The translations under genes were made by a program, and so were the position numbers. Below, piece after piece: positions 34,868 to 44,546 of a stretch of DNA of 64,000 nucleotides (positions within the stretch are counted from its first letter, which is position 1; the number at the start of each line of letters is the position of its first letter). Where the stretch lies: NCBI RefSeq assembly GCF_029626265.1, contig NZ_JARUBN010000001.1, positions 6,327,001 through 6,391,000 on the forward strand, in the 5' to 3' direction. The notes under the pieces were generated by a model. The model ran no database searches. It saw only the letters and a program-made list of their open reading frames with translations, and was not told the origin of the DNA. Source of the DNA: Micromonospora sp. WMMD1102. Lineage in GTDB: Bacteria > Actinomycetota > Actinomycetes > Mycobacteriales > Micromonosporaceae.

Positions 34868-35038
34868 ACGAAGATCGCGTTCTCGGCTACTACCCGATCC
34901 GCAGACTGTCGAGCTGGGCGCACCGACGGGGCAGCTCGACAACCTCCGCTCGGGACACCGTCCCGGAGGGAGCGGCGCGCCGAACCCCGGCGCGGGATCT
35001 TCCGGGAACCCGGTGGCGGTTCCCGGGCTCAGGTCTAC

Positions 35039-35581
35039 ATGGCGCGAAGAGTCGTACCCGTGACGTTGGTTCTGGTGGCCCTGGTCGGCGCGCTGGCCGG
35101 GTGTGGTGCGGAGCCGTCGCGCTCCGTCGGTCCGGCGGGCGGAAGCCCGTCGGCCTCGGCCGGAGCCGCCCCGGGAGCGGTGCCCGCGACCGGAGTCGAC
35201 GGGCCGGCCGGGAACTGCCCGGCCAGCCCGGCCAGCCCGGGCACGGTGGAGAACCCGCTCGAGGTGCGGGGGGTCGCGGACGCCGGCAACTCGTTCTGGG
35301 GGCTGCTTTTCCCGCGCGGCGGTCCGGGGCTGCACGCCGGCCGGGACGAGAAGATCGTCTGGCGGATGACCGGCTCCGGCACCTTCGAGGTGCGGGCGAC
35401 CGGCCCGGACGGGACCGCCGTCGAGCCGGTCTGGGGTCCGACTTCGCACCAGGGCAGCAGTTGGACCAGGTTGGGTGATGAATGGGGTACCGGCTGGAAC
35501 TTCCCCACCGCCGGCTGCTGGACCGTCCGGGCCAGCCGCTCGGGCGGCGCGACCGGCAGTGCGCTGCTCAGAGTCGGCTGA
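35039..35581 (+). CDS. putative lipoprotein
   Basis: A 180-residue exported protein with signal sequence and lipobox (LVALVGALAGC, Cys near residue 22), then a Ser/Gly/Ala/Pro-rich linker. The globular part holds two cysteines (GNCPASPAS and FPTAGCWTV) and a beta-rich sequence (FWGLLFPRGGPGLHAGRDEK, IVWRMTGSGTFEVRATGPDG). The ending AGCWTVRASR resembles other actinomycete lipoproteins of unknown function. No strong ribosome site is seen before ATG 35039. It marks the return to the core chromosome after the island. Confidence 0.7.
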   Translation: MARRVVPVTLVLVALVGALAGCGAEPSRSVGPAGGSPSASAGAAPGAVPATGVDGPAGNCPASPASPGTVENPLEVRGVADAGNSFWGLLFPRGGPGLHAGRDEKIVWRMTGSGTFEVRATGPDGTAVEPVWGPTSHQGSSWTRLGDEWGTGWNFPTAGCWTVRASRSGGATGSALLRVG

Positions 35582-35623
35582 CCGGGCGGGTCGGGCCGGC
35601 GGTGGGCGAAGTGTCTGCCGGCG

Positions 35624-37822
35624 TCAGTGGAAGAAGTGCCGGGTACCGGTGAGATACATGGTGATGCCGGCCGCCGAGGCCGCCGCCACGACCTCCTCGT
35701 CGCGTAGCGAGCCGCCCGGCTGGACGACCGCCCGCACCCCGGCGTCGACAAGCACCTGGAGCCCGTCCGGGAATGGGAAGAAGGCGTCCGAGGCGGCTAC
35801 CGCGCCCCGGGCCCGGTCGGCGCCGGCCCGGGAGACCGCCAGGTGTGCCGAGTCGACCCGGTTGACCTGGCCCATCCCGACCCCGACCGTCGCGCCGTCG
35901 GCGGCGAGCAGGATCGCGTTGCTCTTCACCGCCCGGACGGCCCGCCAGGCGAAGGCGAGGTCGGCCAGCGTCGCCTCGTCCGCCGGCTCACCGGTGGCCA
36001 GCCGCCAGCCGGCCGGGTCGTCGCCGGGCGCGTCCACCCGGTCGGCCAGCTGCATCAGCACGCCGCCGCTGACCGGACGCCACTCCGCCGGGTACGGAGC
36101 CCAGGCGGGCGCCCGCAGCAGCCGGATGTTCTTCTTGCCGGAGAGCACGTCCACCGCACCCGGCTCGAAGTCGGGTGCCACGAGTACCTCGGTGAAGACC
36201 TCGGCGACCTGCTGGGCCATCTCGACCGAGACCGGCCGGTTGACCGCGATCACCCCGCCGAACGCGGAAACCGGGTCGCAGGCGTGTGCCCGGCGGTACG
36301 CCTGCGCCACGTCGACACCGATTGCGATGCCGCACGGGTTGGCGTGCTTGATGATCGCCACCGCCGGCTGCCCGGGGAAGTCGTTCACCGCCCGCCAGGC
36401 CGCGTCCGCGTCCACGTAGTTGTTGTAGGACATCTCCTTGCCGTGCAACTGCTCCGCCTGGGCCAGCCCGGCCGGGGACGCCGGGTCGACGTAGAGCACC
36501 GCCGCCTGGTGCGGGTTCTCGCCGTACCGCAGCGGACTGGGGGCGGTGAGCACCTGACCGGCGAAGGCCGGCCACTCCTGCTCCTCCGACCCGGTACGCG
36601 TCGCGAACCAGTTCGCCACCGCCACGTCGTACTCGGCGATGTCGGCGAAGGCGCGGGCCGCGAGCTGCCGGCGCTGACCGGCGCTGAATCCGCCGTCGGC
36701 CAGCGCGGCCAGCACCGACGGGTACGACGACACCGACGTCACCACCGCCACCGAGGCGTGGTTCTTGGCGGCTGCCCGCACCATCGCCGGCCCGCCGATG
36801 TCGATCTGCTCGACGCACCCGTCGAAGTCCGCACCGGACGCGACCGTCTCGGCGAACGGGTAGAGGTTCGACACCAGCAGGTCGAACGGGGCGATGCCCA
36901 GCTCGCCGAGCTGCGCCGCGTGCCGCTGGCGCCGCAGGTCGGCGAGAAGCCCGGCGTGCACCTTCGGATGCAGCGTCTTGACCCGGCCGTCCAGCACCTC
37001 GGGGAAGCCGGTCAGCGACTCGACCGGGATGACCGGGATGCCGGCCCCCTCGACGGTCGCCGCCGTGCTCCCGGTGGAGACGATCTCGACCCCGGCGTCG
37101 TGCAGCGCCCGGGCCAACTCGACAAGCCCGGTCTTGTCGTAGACGCTTACCAGCGCGCGCCGGATCGGCCGCCGGCCGTCCACGCCCGAACTCGTGTCGC
37201 TCACTCCGATCGTGACCTTCCTTCCAGTGATCGTCCAACCCTCCCGGAGCAGCCGGCCGACCTGCGTGACGAGCTGCCGCCGCTCGGCCACCTTGATCCG
37301 CTCGGTGAGGGTCTCCTCGTCGTCGTCGTCGAGTACCGGCACCGCCACCTGGGCGACGATCGGCCCGGTGTCGACACCGGCGTCGACGAAGAAGAGCGTG
37401 GCCCCGGCGAGTTTGACTCCGTAGCCGAGGGCGTCGCGCGGGCCGTGCATGCCGGGAAAGGCGGGCAGCAGCGAGTTGTGCGTGTTGACGTAGCGGTCGC
37501 CGAACGCCGCCAGGAAGTGCGGGCCGACCAGCTTGAGGAAGCCGGCCGAGACGACCAGGTCGGGCCGGTGTTCGGCGACGTGCGCGGTGAGCGCCCGGTC
37601 CCAGTCCTCGCGGGTCGGGTACGCCCGGACCGGGGCGACGAAGGTGGGCACCCCGGCCGCGGCGGCCCGGTCGAGGCCGGCGATGCCGTCCCGGTCGGCG
37701 CCGACGGCGACAACCCGGGCGCCGTACGCCGGGTCCGCAGCCGCGTCCAGCAGGGCCTGGAAATTGCTCCCGGAGCCGGAGACGAGGACGACGATGCGGG
37801 CTGGCGACACGGGCTCAGTCAC
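35624..37822 (-). CDS. purN-purH: continuous PurN-PurH reading frame: GAR formyltransferase joined to AICAR formyltransferase/IMP cyclohydrolase
   Basis: One 732-codon frame without an internal stop. Residues 1-206 are Pur[18 protein letters not shown], the catalytic-type [15 protein letters not shown], and [15 protein letters not shown]. It continues through [19 protein letters not shown] into Pur[20 protein letters not shown] (cyclohydrolase), then [10 protein letters not shown] and [12 protein letters not shown] (transformylase). PurH alone would begin at GTG 37204, preceded by GGAAGGAAGG, giving 526 residues, a normal length. Both parts use 10-formyltetrahydrofolate and act at steps 3 and 9-10 of purine synthesis. 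Either a real fusion is made, or PurH is also translated separately from 37204. Confidence 0.88.
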   Translation of the reverse strand: MTEPVSPARIVVLVSGSGSNFQALLDAAADPAYGARVVAVGADRDGIAGLDRAAAAGVPTFVAPVRAYPTREDWDRALTAHVAEHRPDLVVSAGFLKLVGPHFLAAFGDRYVNTHNSLLPAFPGMHGPRDALGYGVKLAGATLFFVDAGVDTGPIVAQVAVPVLDDDDEETLTERIKVAERRQLVTQVGRLLREGWTITGRKVTIGVSDTSSGVDGRRPIRRALVSVYDKTGLVELARALHDAGVEIVSTGSTAATVEGAGIPVIPVESLTGFPEVLDGRVKTLHPKVHAGLLADLRRQRHAAQLGELGIAPFDLLVSNLYPFAETVASGADFDGCVEQIDIGGPAMVRAAAKNHASVAVVTSVSSYPSVLAALADGGFSAGQRRQLAARAFADIAEYDVAVANWFATRTGSEEQEWPAFAGQVLTAPSPLRYGENPHQAAVLYVDPASPAGLAQAEQLHGKEMSYNNYVDADAAWRAVNDFPGQPAVAIIKHANPCGIAIGVDVAQAYRRAHACDPVSAFGGVIAVNRPVSVEMAQQVAEVFTEVLVAPDFEPGAVDVLSGKKNIRLLRAPAWAPYPAEWRPVSGGVLMQLADRVDAPGDDPAGWRLATGEPADEATLADLAFAWRAVRAVKSNAILLAADGATVGVGMGQVNRVDSAHLAVSRAGADRARGAVAASDAFFPFPDGLQVLVDAGVRAVVQPGGSLRDEEVVAAASAAGITMYLTGTRHFFH

Positions 37823-38051
37823 CCCAGCACCCTACCGGGCAGGTCAGGCCGGCCCGGCGGCGGCGCGGCCCGGGGACGGCACCCGGCGGGAGCGGTGTCG
37901 GTCACGATCGGCATGTCGGATGGCGGGTGGGCCACCAAAGTGGCGCTGATTAGGTACGCTGCCGGACGCTCGGGGCAGTGACGTGCCCCAGGAGATAGAC
38001 CCTCGGTAATTTCATACATGCGCTGAGTGCCGGCCAAGGAGCCCAACACAC

Positions 38052-38342
38052 ATGCAACCTGGTTACCCTTCACACCCGCCGCAACAGATCAACAACAACA
38101 TGACGATGTCCATCGTCGCGATCTTCCTCTTCTGGCCGCTGGCCATTCCGGCCATCATCAACGCCTCGAAGGTCAACCCGCTGCTCCAGCAGGGCAACTT
38201 CGCCGAGGCACAGGCCGCCGCCGCCGAGTCCCGCAAGTGGTCGAAGCTGGCCCTGATCATCGGCATCTGCCTCTGGGTGGTCTCGCTGATCTGCTGCGTC
38301 ATCAGCTTCGTCATCAGCGCCAACTCGGCGTCGAACATCTAG
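38052..38342 (+). CDS. CD225/dispanin-family membrane protein
   Basis: A 96-residue protein with a short Pro/Gln/Asn-rich head (MQPGYPSHPPQQINNN), a first intramembrane helix (MSIVAIFLFWPLAIPAIINA), the conserved amphipathic loop (SKVNPLLQQGNFAEAQAAAA) with the KVxxLxxxGxxxxA pattern, and a second membrane helix (LALIIGICLWVVSLICCVIS). This is the CD225 (IFITM-like) architecture. Bacterial members have no proven function. A second small Pro/Gln/Tyr-rich gene follows 30 bases later. Confidence 0.85.
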   Translation: MQPGYPSHPPQQINNNMTMSIVAIFLFWPLAIPAIINASKVNPLLQQGNFAEAQAAAAESRKWSKLALIIGICLWVVSLICCVISFVISANSASNI

Positions 38343-38372
38343 TCTGAGACCTGTCGTCGAAGGAGTCTTGTC

Positions 38373-38543
38373 ATGCAGCCCGGCTACCCAGGCCAGGACC
38401 TGTACGGGCAGCAGCCGTCGGATCCGAACGCGCCACAACCCCAGGATCCGTACGCGCAGCCGCCGCAGCCCACCTCGGGACAGCCGTACGGGCAGCCGAC
38501 CTCGGGACAGCCGTACGTGAACGGCTTCTCCTACACCCCCTGA
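38373..38543 (+). CDS. small Gln/Pro/Tyr-rich protein
   Basis: A 56-residue frame starting MQPGYPGQDLYGQQ, with GQPYGQPTSGQPY repeats and ending VNGFSYTP. AAGGAG lies eight bases before the ATG, and the start matches the head of the CD225 protein just upstream. It looks like a duplicated N-terminal head of a dispanin-like protein without its membrane part. It could be a truncated duplicate or a genuine small partner. Confidence 0.55.
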   Translation: MQPGYPGQDLYGQQPSDPNAPQPQDPYAQPPQPTSGQPYGQPTSGQPYVNGFSYTP

Positions 38544-38654
38544 CCGAACCCCGGCCGGGCCACGGCCCGCCGGAGCATGACAGCCGTATCGGGGCGCCCC
38601 GGAGTCTCCGGGGCGCCCCGAGCGTGTTTCCTGCGGCGCACCCGGGCCGGGCCG

Positions 38655-40049
38655 TCAGCGTCGGGCGACGGCCCGGGTCGCGGCAGCGCCGACCAGGGTG
38701 CCGACCAGCACCACGACGGTCGCCCCGGCGGCCACCTGCCAGTAGGCCGGGCCGACCTCGGCGAGCCGGCCACCGCCGAGCGGGCCGCCGGAGAGTAGGG
38801 CCGCCGCACCCGTCACCAGCCCGGCGACCGGGCCACCGACCGCGGCCGCGCCCAGCAGCACCGCCCAGCCGGGCGGCGGCACGTTCCGCTCGGCGGCGGA
38901 GCGCATCCGGCGCCGGGCGAGCAGCCAGCCCGCGGCCATGCCGGCCAGCACCGGTACGGCAAGTACGACGCCGCCGACCCCGCCGAGCGGTCCCTGGGGC
39001 AGCCCGGCAAGCAGCGGCACCGCCGGCAGTGCTCCGATGGAGACCTCGGAACTCCGCACCACCGTGTCGGTGCCGACCGCGAAACCCGGCCCGAGGAGAT
39101 AGCTGGCCGCCCAGACGGCGGCGTTCGGCGCGTACCCGAGGCTGACCAGGGTGATGCCCGCCTGGCCGGACACACCGGTGCGGTAGGCCCCGATCATGTC
39201 GCCGGCCTCGCCGCCGCCGGTCGCCACCGCCAACCCGGCCGCCCCGGCACCGGCCCCGAGCAGCAGCAGCGCGGCGACCACCCCGGTGCGCAGCCCGTCC
39301 CGGAGCACCAGCGGGGTACGCCGGGCCACCATCACGAGTACGCCGCCGGCCCTCGCCGCGCCGACCAGCGCGGCGAGGGTGCCGAAGCCGGCCAGCGTCA
39401 CCGCGGCCCGTACCGGATCGGCGGTCGGCCCGGCGCCGCCGAGCAGCAGCGCGGCCAGTCCGCCGAGCACGCCGTACCCGATGCCGACCGCGGCCGCGAC
39501 GGCGAGTGCCCGGCCGACGCTCGGCCGTTCCCGGACCCGGACCGCCCGGCTGACGTGCACGCCGGCCCGGTTCAGCCGCCAGGCCGCCAGCATGGCCAGG
39601 GTGAGCGGTGCGAGGCCGAACGGACCGGCCTCGGTCTGTAGCGGCACGCCGTGCCCGAGCAGCCAGCCGGCCAGGCCCAGCCGGGCCGCGCCGAGAACCT
39701 CGCCGCCGCCCTCGGCGAACCGGGCCAGCCCGAGCACCACGGCGACCGGCAGGTAGCCGAGCAGGGCCGCCCAGCCCGCGGCCACCGCCGCCGCGACCGC
39801 CAGCGGAGCCCGGCCGGACCCTGCTGTCCCGCCCGGTCTCGGCCGGGGCACCCGGCGCTGTCCGGACGGCACCGGCGGCGCCCCGGACGGCCTGCCCCGG
39901 CGTGCCTGCCGGCCGTCGGTCGGCCCGGTCCGGTCGGCCCGCTCCGGGCCGCCGAGCGCGCCGCCGCGCTCCGCGCCGCCGGCCGGCGCGGCCGGCTCGA
40001 CCGGCGGGTCCGGACTACGCGGCCGGTCAGGATCGGTGGGTGGTGGCAT
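38655..40049 (-). CDS. DUF6350-family integral membrane protein (PerM-like)
   Basis: A 464-residue protein with a Pro/Arg-rich cytoplasmic head (about 75 residues) and about ten hydrophobic helices rich in Ala, Gly, Leu and Val. The signature SLGYAPNAAVWAASYLLGPG, then FAVGTDT, is the conserved core of this family. The position between sucD and purN-purH is the standard actinobacterial place for DUF6350. The mycobacterial relative has been linked to cell division under stress, which is the best hint of function. The number of helices is a visual estimate. Confidence 0.8.
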   Translation of the reverse strand: MPPPTDPDRPRSPDPPVEPAAPAGGAERGGALGGPERADRTGPTDGRQARRGRPSGAPPVPSGQRRVPRPRPGGTAGSGRAPLAVAAAVAAGWAALLGYLPVAVVLGLARFAEGGGEVLGAARLGLAGWLLGHGVPLQTEAGPFGLAPLTLAMLAAWRLNRAGVHVSRAVRVRERPSVGRALAVAAAVGIGYGVLGGLAALLLGGAGPTADPVRAAVTLAGFGTLAALVGAARAGGVLVMVARRTPLVLRDGLRTGVVAALLLLGAGAGAAGLAVATGGGEAGDMIGAYRTGVSGQAGITLVSLGYAPNAAVWAASYLLGPGFAVGTDTVVRSSEVSIGALPAVPLLAGLPQGPLGGVGGVVLAVPVLAGMAAGWLLARRRMRSAAERNVPPPGWAVLLGAAAVGGPVAGLVTGAAALLSGGPLGGGRLAEVGPAYWQVAAGATVVVLVGTLVGAAATRAVARR

Positions 40050-40207
40050 CAGCGCCTACTCTGGCACGGCAGCGGGTCGGCCGGTTCACGACACCACGGT
40101 ACGGATGACCGGCGCCACCGCGACACCCGTATCCCTTCGGCGGCGGCCGGAACGGGACCGGGGTGGCCGGCGACCGCCGACCACCCCGGAACCACGCTCT
40201 CGACGGC

Positions 40208-41095
40208 TCAGTTGCCGGACATCAGCTCCCGCATCAGCCGCGCGGTCTCGCTCGGCGTCTTGCCGACCTTGACCCCGACCGCCTCCAGGGCGGCCTTCTT
40301 CGCGTCGGCGGTGCCGGCGGAGCCGGAGATGATCGCCCCGGCGTGCCCCATGGTCTTGCCGGGCGGCGCGGTGAAGCCGGCGATGTACCCGACCACCGGC
40401 TTGGTGACGTTGTCCTTGATGAACTCGGCCGCCCGCTCCTCGGCGTCGCCGCCGATCTCGCCGATCATCACGATCGCGTCGGTCTCCGGGTCGGCCTGGA
40501 ACGCCGCGAGCGCGTCGATGTGGGTGGTGCCGATGATCGGGTCACCGCCGATGCCGACGCAGGTGGAGAAGCCGATGTCGCGCAGCTCGTACATCATCTG
40601 GTAGGTCAGGGTGCCGGACTTGCTGACCAGGCCGATCCGGCCCGCCCCGGTGATGTCGGCCGGGATGATGCCGGCGTTCGAGGCGCCCGGCGAGGCGATG
40701 CCGGGGCAGTTCGGCCCGATGATCCGGGTCCGCTCCCCCTGCGCCAGGTTGTACGCCCAGAACGCGGCGGTGTCGTGCACCGGTACGCCCTCGGTGATCA
40801 CCACGGCGAGCGGGATGCCGGCGTCGATCGCCTCCACCACGGCACCCCGGGTGAACTGCGGCGGTACGAAGATGACCGTGACGTCGGCGCCGGTGGCCGC
40901 CATCGCCTCGGCGACGTTGGCGAAGACCGGCAGTTCGACGGTGTCGAAGCCGACCTTCTGGCCGGCCTTGCGCGGGTTGACCCCGCCGACCACGTTGGTG
41001 CCGGCGGCCAGCATCCGCCTGGTGTGCTTCATCCCCTCGGAGCCGGTCATCCCCTGTACGACGACCTTGGACTCCTTGGTCAGCCAGATTGCCAT
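40208..41095 (-). CDS. sucD: succinate-CoA ligase, alpha subunit
   Basis: A 295-residue CoA-binding subunit that with SucC converts succinyl-CoA to succinate with nucleoside triphosphate formation in the TCA cycle. CoA-binding [15 protein letters not shown] and [11 protein letters not shown] are present, [12 protein letters not shown] is conserved, and the active-site His is in [16 protein letters not shown] 41095 ([11 protein letters not shown]) fits the family start; the frame remains open upstream inside sucC and is not used. One base separates it from the sucC stop, so translation is coupled. Confidence 0.96.
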   Translation of the reverse strand: MAIWLTKESKVVVQGMTGSEGMKHTRRMLAAGTNVVGGVNPRKAGQKVGFDTVELPVFANVAEAMAATGADVTVIFVPPQFTRGAVVEAIDAGIPLAVVITEGVPVHDTAAFWAYNLAQGERTRIIGPNCPGIASPGASNAGIIPADITGAGRIGLVSKSGTLTYQMMYELRDIGFSTCVGIGGDPIIGTTHIDALAAFQADPETDAIVMIGEIGGDAEERAAEFIKDNVTKPVVGYIAGFTAPPGKTMGHAGAIISGSAGTADAKKAALEAVGVKVGKTPSETARLMRELMSGN

Positions 41096-41096
41096 C

Positions 41097-42275
41097 TCAG
41101 ACCCCCGCAGCCGCGAGCTCGGCGGCCCGCTGGGCCGCGCCATCCATTGTGTCCACCCGCTGCACCAGCGGGTTCGCGGCGCCGTCCAGGATGGCCCGCC
41201 CGGCCTCCGCGTTGTTGCCGTCGAGGCGTACCACGAGGGGCTTGTCGACCGTCTCGCCACGCTCGGCGAGCAGGGCGAGGGCCTGGATGATGCCGTTGGC
41301 CACCTCGTCGCAGGCGGTGATGCCGCCGAAGACGTTGACGAAGACGCTGCGTACCGACGGGTCGGAGAGCACGATCTCCAGCCCGTTGGCCATCACCGCG
41401 GCGCTGGCGCCGCCGCCGATGTCGAGGAAGTTCGCCGGCTTGACCCCGCCGTGCGACTCGCCCGCGTACGCCACCACGTCGAGGGTGGACATGACCAGGC
41501 CGGCGCCGTTGCCGATGATGCCGACCTCGCCGTCCAGCTTGACGTAGTTGAGGTCCTTCTCCTTGGCCCGCTGCTCCAGCGGGTCGACCGCGGCCTGGTC
41601 GACAAGCGCCTCGTGGTCGGGGTGCCGGAAGCCGGCGTTCTCGTCCAGCGAGACCTTCGCGTCCAGGCAGAGCACCGTGCCGTCGGTCGTCCGGGCCAGC
41701 GGGTTCACCTCGACCAGGGTGGCGTCCTCGGCCACGAACGCCTGCCAGAGGCGTACGGCGATCGGCACGATCTGCTCGGTCAGCTCGGCGGGGAAACCGG
41801 CGGCCTCGACGATCTCGCGTGCCTTGGTCTCGTCGACCCCGGCGTTCGCGTCGATCGCCACCTTCGCCACCCGCTCCGGCGTCTCGGCGGCCACCTGCTC
41901 GATGTCCATCCCGCCGGCGACGCTGGCGATGCAGAGGAAGGTGCGGTTCGCGCGGTCGAGCAGGTAGGAGAAGTAGTACTCCTCGGCGATGTCCGCGGTC
42001 ACGGTCAGCATGACCTTGTTGACCGTGTGGCCCTTGATGTCCATGCCGAGGATGTCGGTGGCCCGGGCCACCGCCTCGTCCGGTCCCTCGGCGAGCTTGA
42101 CGCCGCCTGCCTTGCCCCGGCCGCCGACCTTCACCTGCGCCTTGACGACCACCCGGCCGCCGAGGCGTTCGGCGATCGCGCGGGCCTCCTGCGGGGTCGT
42201 CGCGACACCGCCGGCCAGCACGGGCAACCCGTGCCGCTCGAACAGCTCACGCCCCTGGTATTCGTACAGGTCCAC
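41097..42275 (-). CDS. sucC: succinate-CoA ligase, beta subunit
   Basis: A 392-residue subunit with an ATP-grasp fold ([20 protein letters not shown] at the start, [20 protein letters not shown] for nucleotide binding). The C-terminal half contributes the succinate site ([51 protein letters not shown]). Length is normal. The promoter for sucC-sucD should lie in 42276-42630, which holds no other gene. Confidence 0.96.
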   Translation of the reverse strand: MDLYEYQGRELFERHGLPVLAGGVATTPQEARAIAERLGGRVVVKAQVKVGGRGKAGGVKLAEGPDEAVARATDILGMDIKGHTVNKVMLTVTADIAEEYYFSYLLDRANRTFLCIASVAGGMDIEQVAAETPERVAKVAIDANAGVDETKAREIVEAAGFPAELTEQIVPIAVRLWQAFVAEDATLVEVNPLARTTDGTVLCLDAKVSLDENAGFRHPDHEALVDQAAVDPLEQRAKEKDLNYVKLDGEVGIIGNGAGLVMSTLDVVAYAGESHGGVKPANFLDIGGGASAAVMANGLEIVLSDPSVRSVFVNVFGGITACDEVANGIIQALALLAERGETVDKPLVVRLDGNNAEAGRAILDGAANPLVQRVDTMDGAAQRAAELAAAGV

Positions 42276-42634
42276 GATTGCGCGTCCCGTCTGCGTCTTC
42301 GCGGCGCGCCGTCGCGCCGCCGCCAGCGTGTGAATGGTTTGGACCTGTCGTATACCCAGAAACAGGCCGTCGGGCGCAGCCTAGCGAGGCGACCACGGCG
42401 GGCATCCACGTGGGTGCGCGGTGTGCGGTATCGCACAGCAGGCCGGCGGCCGTGCCGGGCCGGGTGGCCGCGCGGCCGGCGGGCCGGCCGCCGGCCTGGC
42501 GGAAAAGATTTCCCGGGTGGCGTAACCCGGCGTAAGGGACGTCGTTGAGTCTGATGTCGGAGCGCTGGGAAGCGCGATGACGGATACGGCCGATGCCCTG
42601 TCGGTCGAGGGGTGGCGGCGGGGCATCGCGCATA

Positions 42635-42671
42635 GAGAGGCCGGACGTGTGAGGGGTGCGTCCGGCCTCTC
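42635..42671 (-). terminator. hairpin downstream of the B12-binding protein gene
   Basis: A perfect 12-bp stem (GAGAGGCCGGAC / GTCCGGCCTCTC) with a 13-base loop lies 46 bases beyond the stop at 42718. Confidence 0.6.
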
Positions 42672-42717
42672 CCCCATCTCCGGGCGCGGCCCGCGGGTTC
42701 TGCCCGGGCCGGGTCGC

Positions 42718-43125
42718 TCAGTTGCCGACGGGTTGCCCGACGTTGGCCCGGACCCACTCCACGATCGAGCCGGTGGTGGCCCCCGGGGTGAAGATCTTCG
42801 CCACGCCGAGCCGTTCCAGCTCGGGGATGTCCGCGTCGGGGATGATCCCGCCGCCGAAGACGACCAGGTCCGCCACGTCCCGCTCGGCGAGCAGCTCCAG
42901 CACCCTGCGGAACAGCGTCATGTGCGCCCCGGAGAGCACCGACAGGCCGACGGCGTCGGCGTCCTCCTGGATTGCCGTCTCGACGATCTGTTCGGGGGTC
43001 TGGTGCAGGCCGGTGTAGATGACCTCCATGCCGGCATCCCGCAGGGCCCGGGCGACCACCTTCGCTCCCCGGTCGTGCCCGTCCAGGCCGGGCTTGGCGA
43101 CGACCACCCGGATCCGAGAACTCAT
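42718..43125 (-). CDS. stand-alone cobalamin-binding protein (methylmalonyl-CoA mutase C-terminal-like)
   Basis: A 135-residue protein consisting only of the B12-binding Rossmann-like domain of acyl-CoA mutases. The lower axial-ligand motif DxHxxG is present in [36 protein letters not shown] is the S-x-L pocket and [18 protein letters not shown] the GG segment. It would form the small subunit of a two-part mutase such as an ethylmalonyl- or isobutyryl-type enzyme; the catalytic subunit is not in the window. ATG 43125 follows AGGAGAGG and matches the family start. Confidence 0.88.
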   Translation of the reverse strand: MSSRIRVVVAKPGLDGHDRGAKVVARALRDAGMEVIYTGLHQTPEQIVETAIQEDADAVGLSVLSGAHMTLFRRVLELLAERDVADLVVFGGGIIPDADIPELERLGVAKIFTPGATTGSIVEWVRANVGQPVGN

Positions 43126-43549
43126 CAGCGCAACACCTCTCCTGGGCACGACCGGACCTACCTGAACGAACGGTAACCCGCTGGCCTGCCGGCCGGGAAC
43201 TCCCCCGGGCAACCGGCCGGGGAACCCCCTCCGGCCATACCCCTAGGGACTCTGCGGCGGACCCTACGACACGGGTCGGATGGATGACACCGCGCTGCCC
43301 CTCCGGTAACTGAGCGCTATTAACGAGGGTGATCGCAAAAGGTTACGAGATATGGCATTCATGGACGCACAACCGCACATCGAACCGGCATTCTGGCGCT
43401 GCGACTTGTGGCGCGCCTAGGGGTTGGTTACCGTGGCCCACGGTTGTCATCAGGTCCATGACCGGGTGGCGACGCGGTCAACCGGAGTTCACCTGGATCG
43501 TCGAACCCCGGTCACGGTCGCAACACGGATCCGACAACGGAGGGTGTGC
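43126..43549. promoter_or_regulatory. divergent region between the B12-binding gene and the M23 peptidase gene
   Basis: There are 424 bases with no supported gene. It contains GC-rich palindromic stretches near 43190-43240 and an AT-richer segment at 43320-43370 (TATTAACGAGGGTGATCGCA). I looked for a c-di-AMP riboswitch, often found before actinomycete wall hydrolases, and could not match its core. Confidence 0.3.
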
Positions 43550-44275
43550 GTGCGCCAGCGCCTGTCGTCTGAGCCCGATCGCTATCGAGGGCGACGCCGC
43601 GTCCCCACACCCCCGCGCAGCCGCTACGCCGCCGTCGTCACCACCGCGTTCGTCGGAGCCGGCGTCGTCGCGCTCGGCGCGGGAGCCCTGCCCGACGCGA
43701 AGGCGGTCAGCCCGTCCGCCCTGGCCGACCTGGAGAAGGCGGCCGCCACCAGCGAGGACCTGAGCGCGCGGGCCGCCGACGCCGAGCGGGCGTCCCGGAA
43801 CGACCGTGGCGACGACGGGCTCGCCTCCACCCTGGCCGCCGCCCCCGAGGTCTGGCGGCTACCGCTGGAGAACTACAGCTTCACCTCGCCGTACGGCATG
43901 AAGTGGAACAAGCTGCACGCCGGCATCGACCTGGCCGCTCCCGAGGGGACGCCGTACAGCGCCGTGCACGCGGGCACGGTGACCAAGGCCGGCTGGTTCG
44001 GCGGTTACGGCTACTGCGTGATCGTGCGGCACGCCGACGGCACCGAGTCCATCTACGGGCACTCGTCCAAGATCGTGGTCAGCGAGGGCCAGGAGGTCAA
44101 GGCCGGCGACCAGCTCGGCCTGGTCGGCCTCACCGGCCACGCCTACGGTTCGCAACTGCATCTCGAACTGCATGTCAACGGCAAGCCGACCGACCCGATC
44201 CCCTACCTGCGGGACCGTGGAGTGGACATCCAGCTACAAGTCGACGATCTGTACGCTGGTGTAGCTGCCTCCTGA
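43550..44275 (+). CDS. M23-family peptidase-like exported protein with altered HxH motif
   Basis: A 241-residue protein with a long basic head, a membrane/signal segment (YAAVVTTAFVGAGVVALGAG), a short charged helical linker and a C-terminal M23 domain. The first ligands are intact (KLHAGIDLAAPEGTPY), as is the middle His (ESIYGHSSKIVV). The usual HLHFE reads GSQLHLELHVNG, so the first His of HxH is Gln. That His is the proposed catalytic base in LytM-like enzymes, so activity is doubtful; a regulatory or binding role is possible. GTG 43550 follows GGAGG by six bases. A terminator follows at 44295. Confidence 0.82.
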   Translation: MRQRLSSEPDRYRGRRRVPTPPRSRYAAVVTTAFVGAGVVALGAGALPDAKAVSPSALADLEKAAATSEDLSARAADAERASRNDRGDDGLASTLAAAPEVWRLPLENYSFTSPYGMKWNKLHAGIDLAAPEGTPYSAVHAGTVTKAGWFGGYGYCVIVRHADGTESIYGHSSKIVVSEGQEVKAGDQLGLVGLTGHAYGSQLHLELHVNGKPTDPIPYLRDRGVDIQLQVDDLYAGVAAS

Positions 44276-44294
44276 CTCGGCGTAACGCCGCTTC

Positions 44295-44325
44295 ACCGCC
44301 CGACCGGTACCGGTTGGGCGGTTTT
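44295..44325 (+). terminator. intrinsic terminator after the first M23 gene
   Basis: The arms ACCGCCCGACCGGT and ACCGGTTGGGCGGT pair over 14 bases with one mismatch and run into TTTTC, 20 bases after the stop. Confidence 0.75.
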
Positions 44326-44546
44326 CGTTGCACTGACCCGCGACGAAGTTGCGTGCGCCACACCGACAGGTGTGAGCGATCGCATCATCGCCTCGCCCAC
44401 GATATCGGCCATCAACGGCGTTTCGCGGCGAAATCCGGCAGGTAGTCGCGCCCATCGACAGTCGTCGCCCGACCCGGGAAGCCGCGCCGCGGCACGGGTT
44501 GACCACCATTTTCGGGTCCACGCCCCACCTTTCGAAGGGACCCGTC

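Noticed and set aside
43126..43549. c-di-AMP (ydaO-type) riboswitch before the M23 peptidase gene
   Set aside because: The location is typical, but I could not find the conserved core in order; only generic GC-rich palindromes are present.
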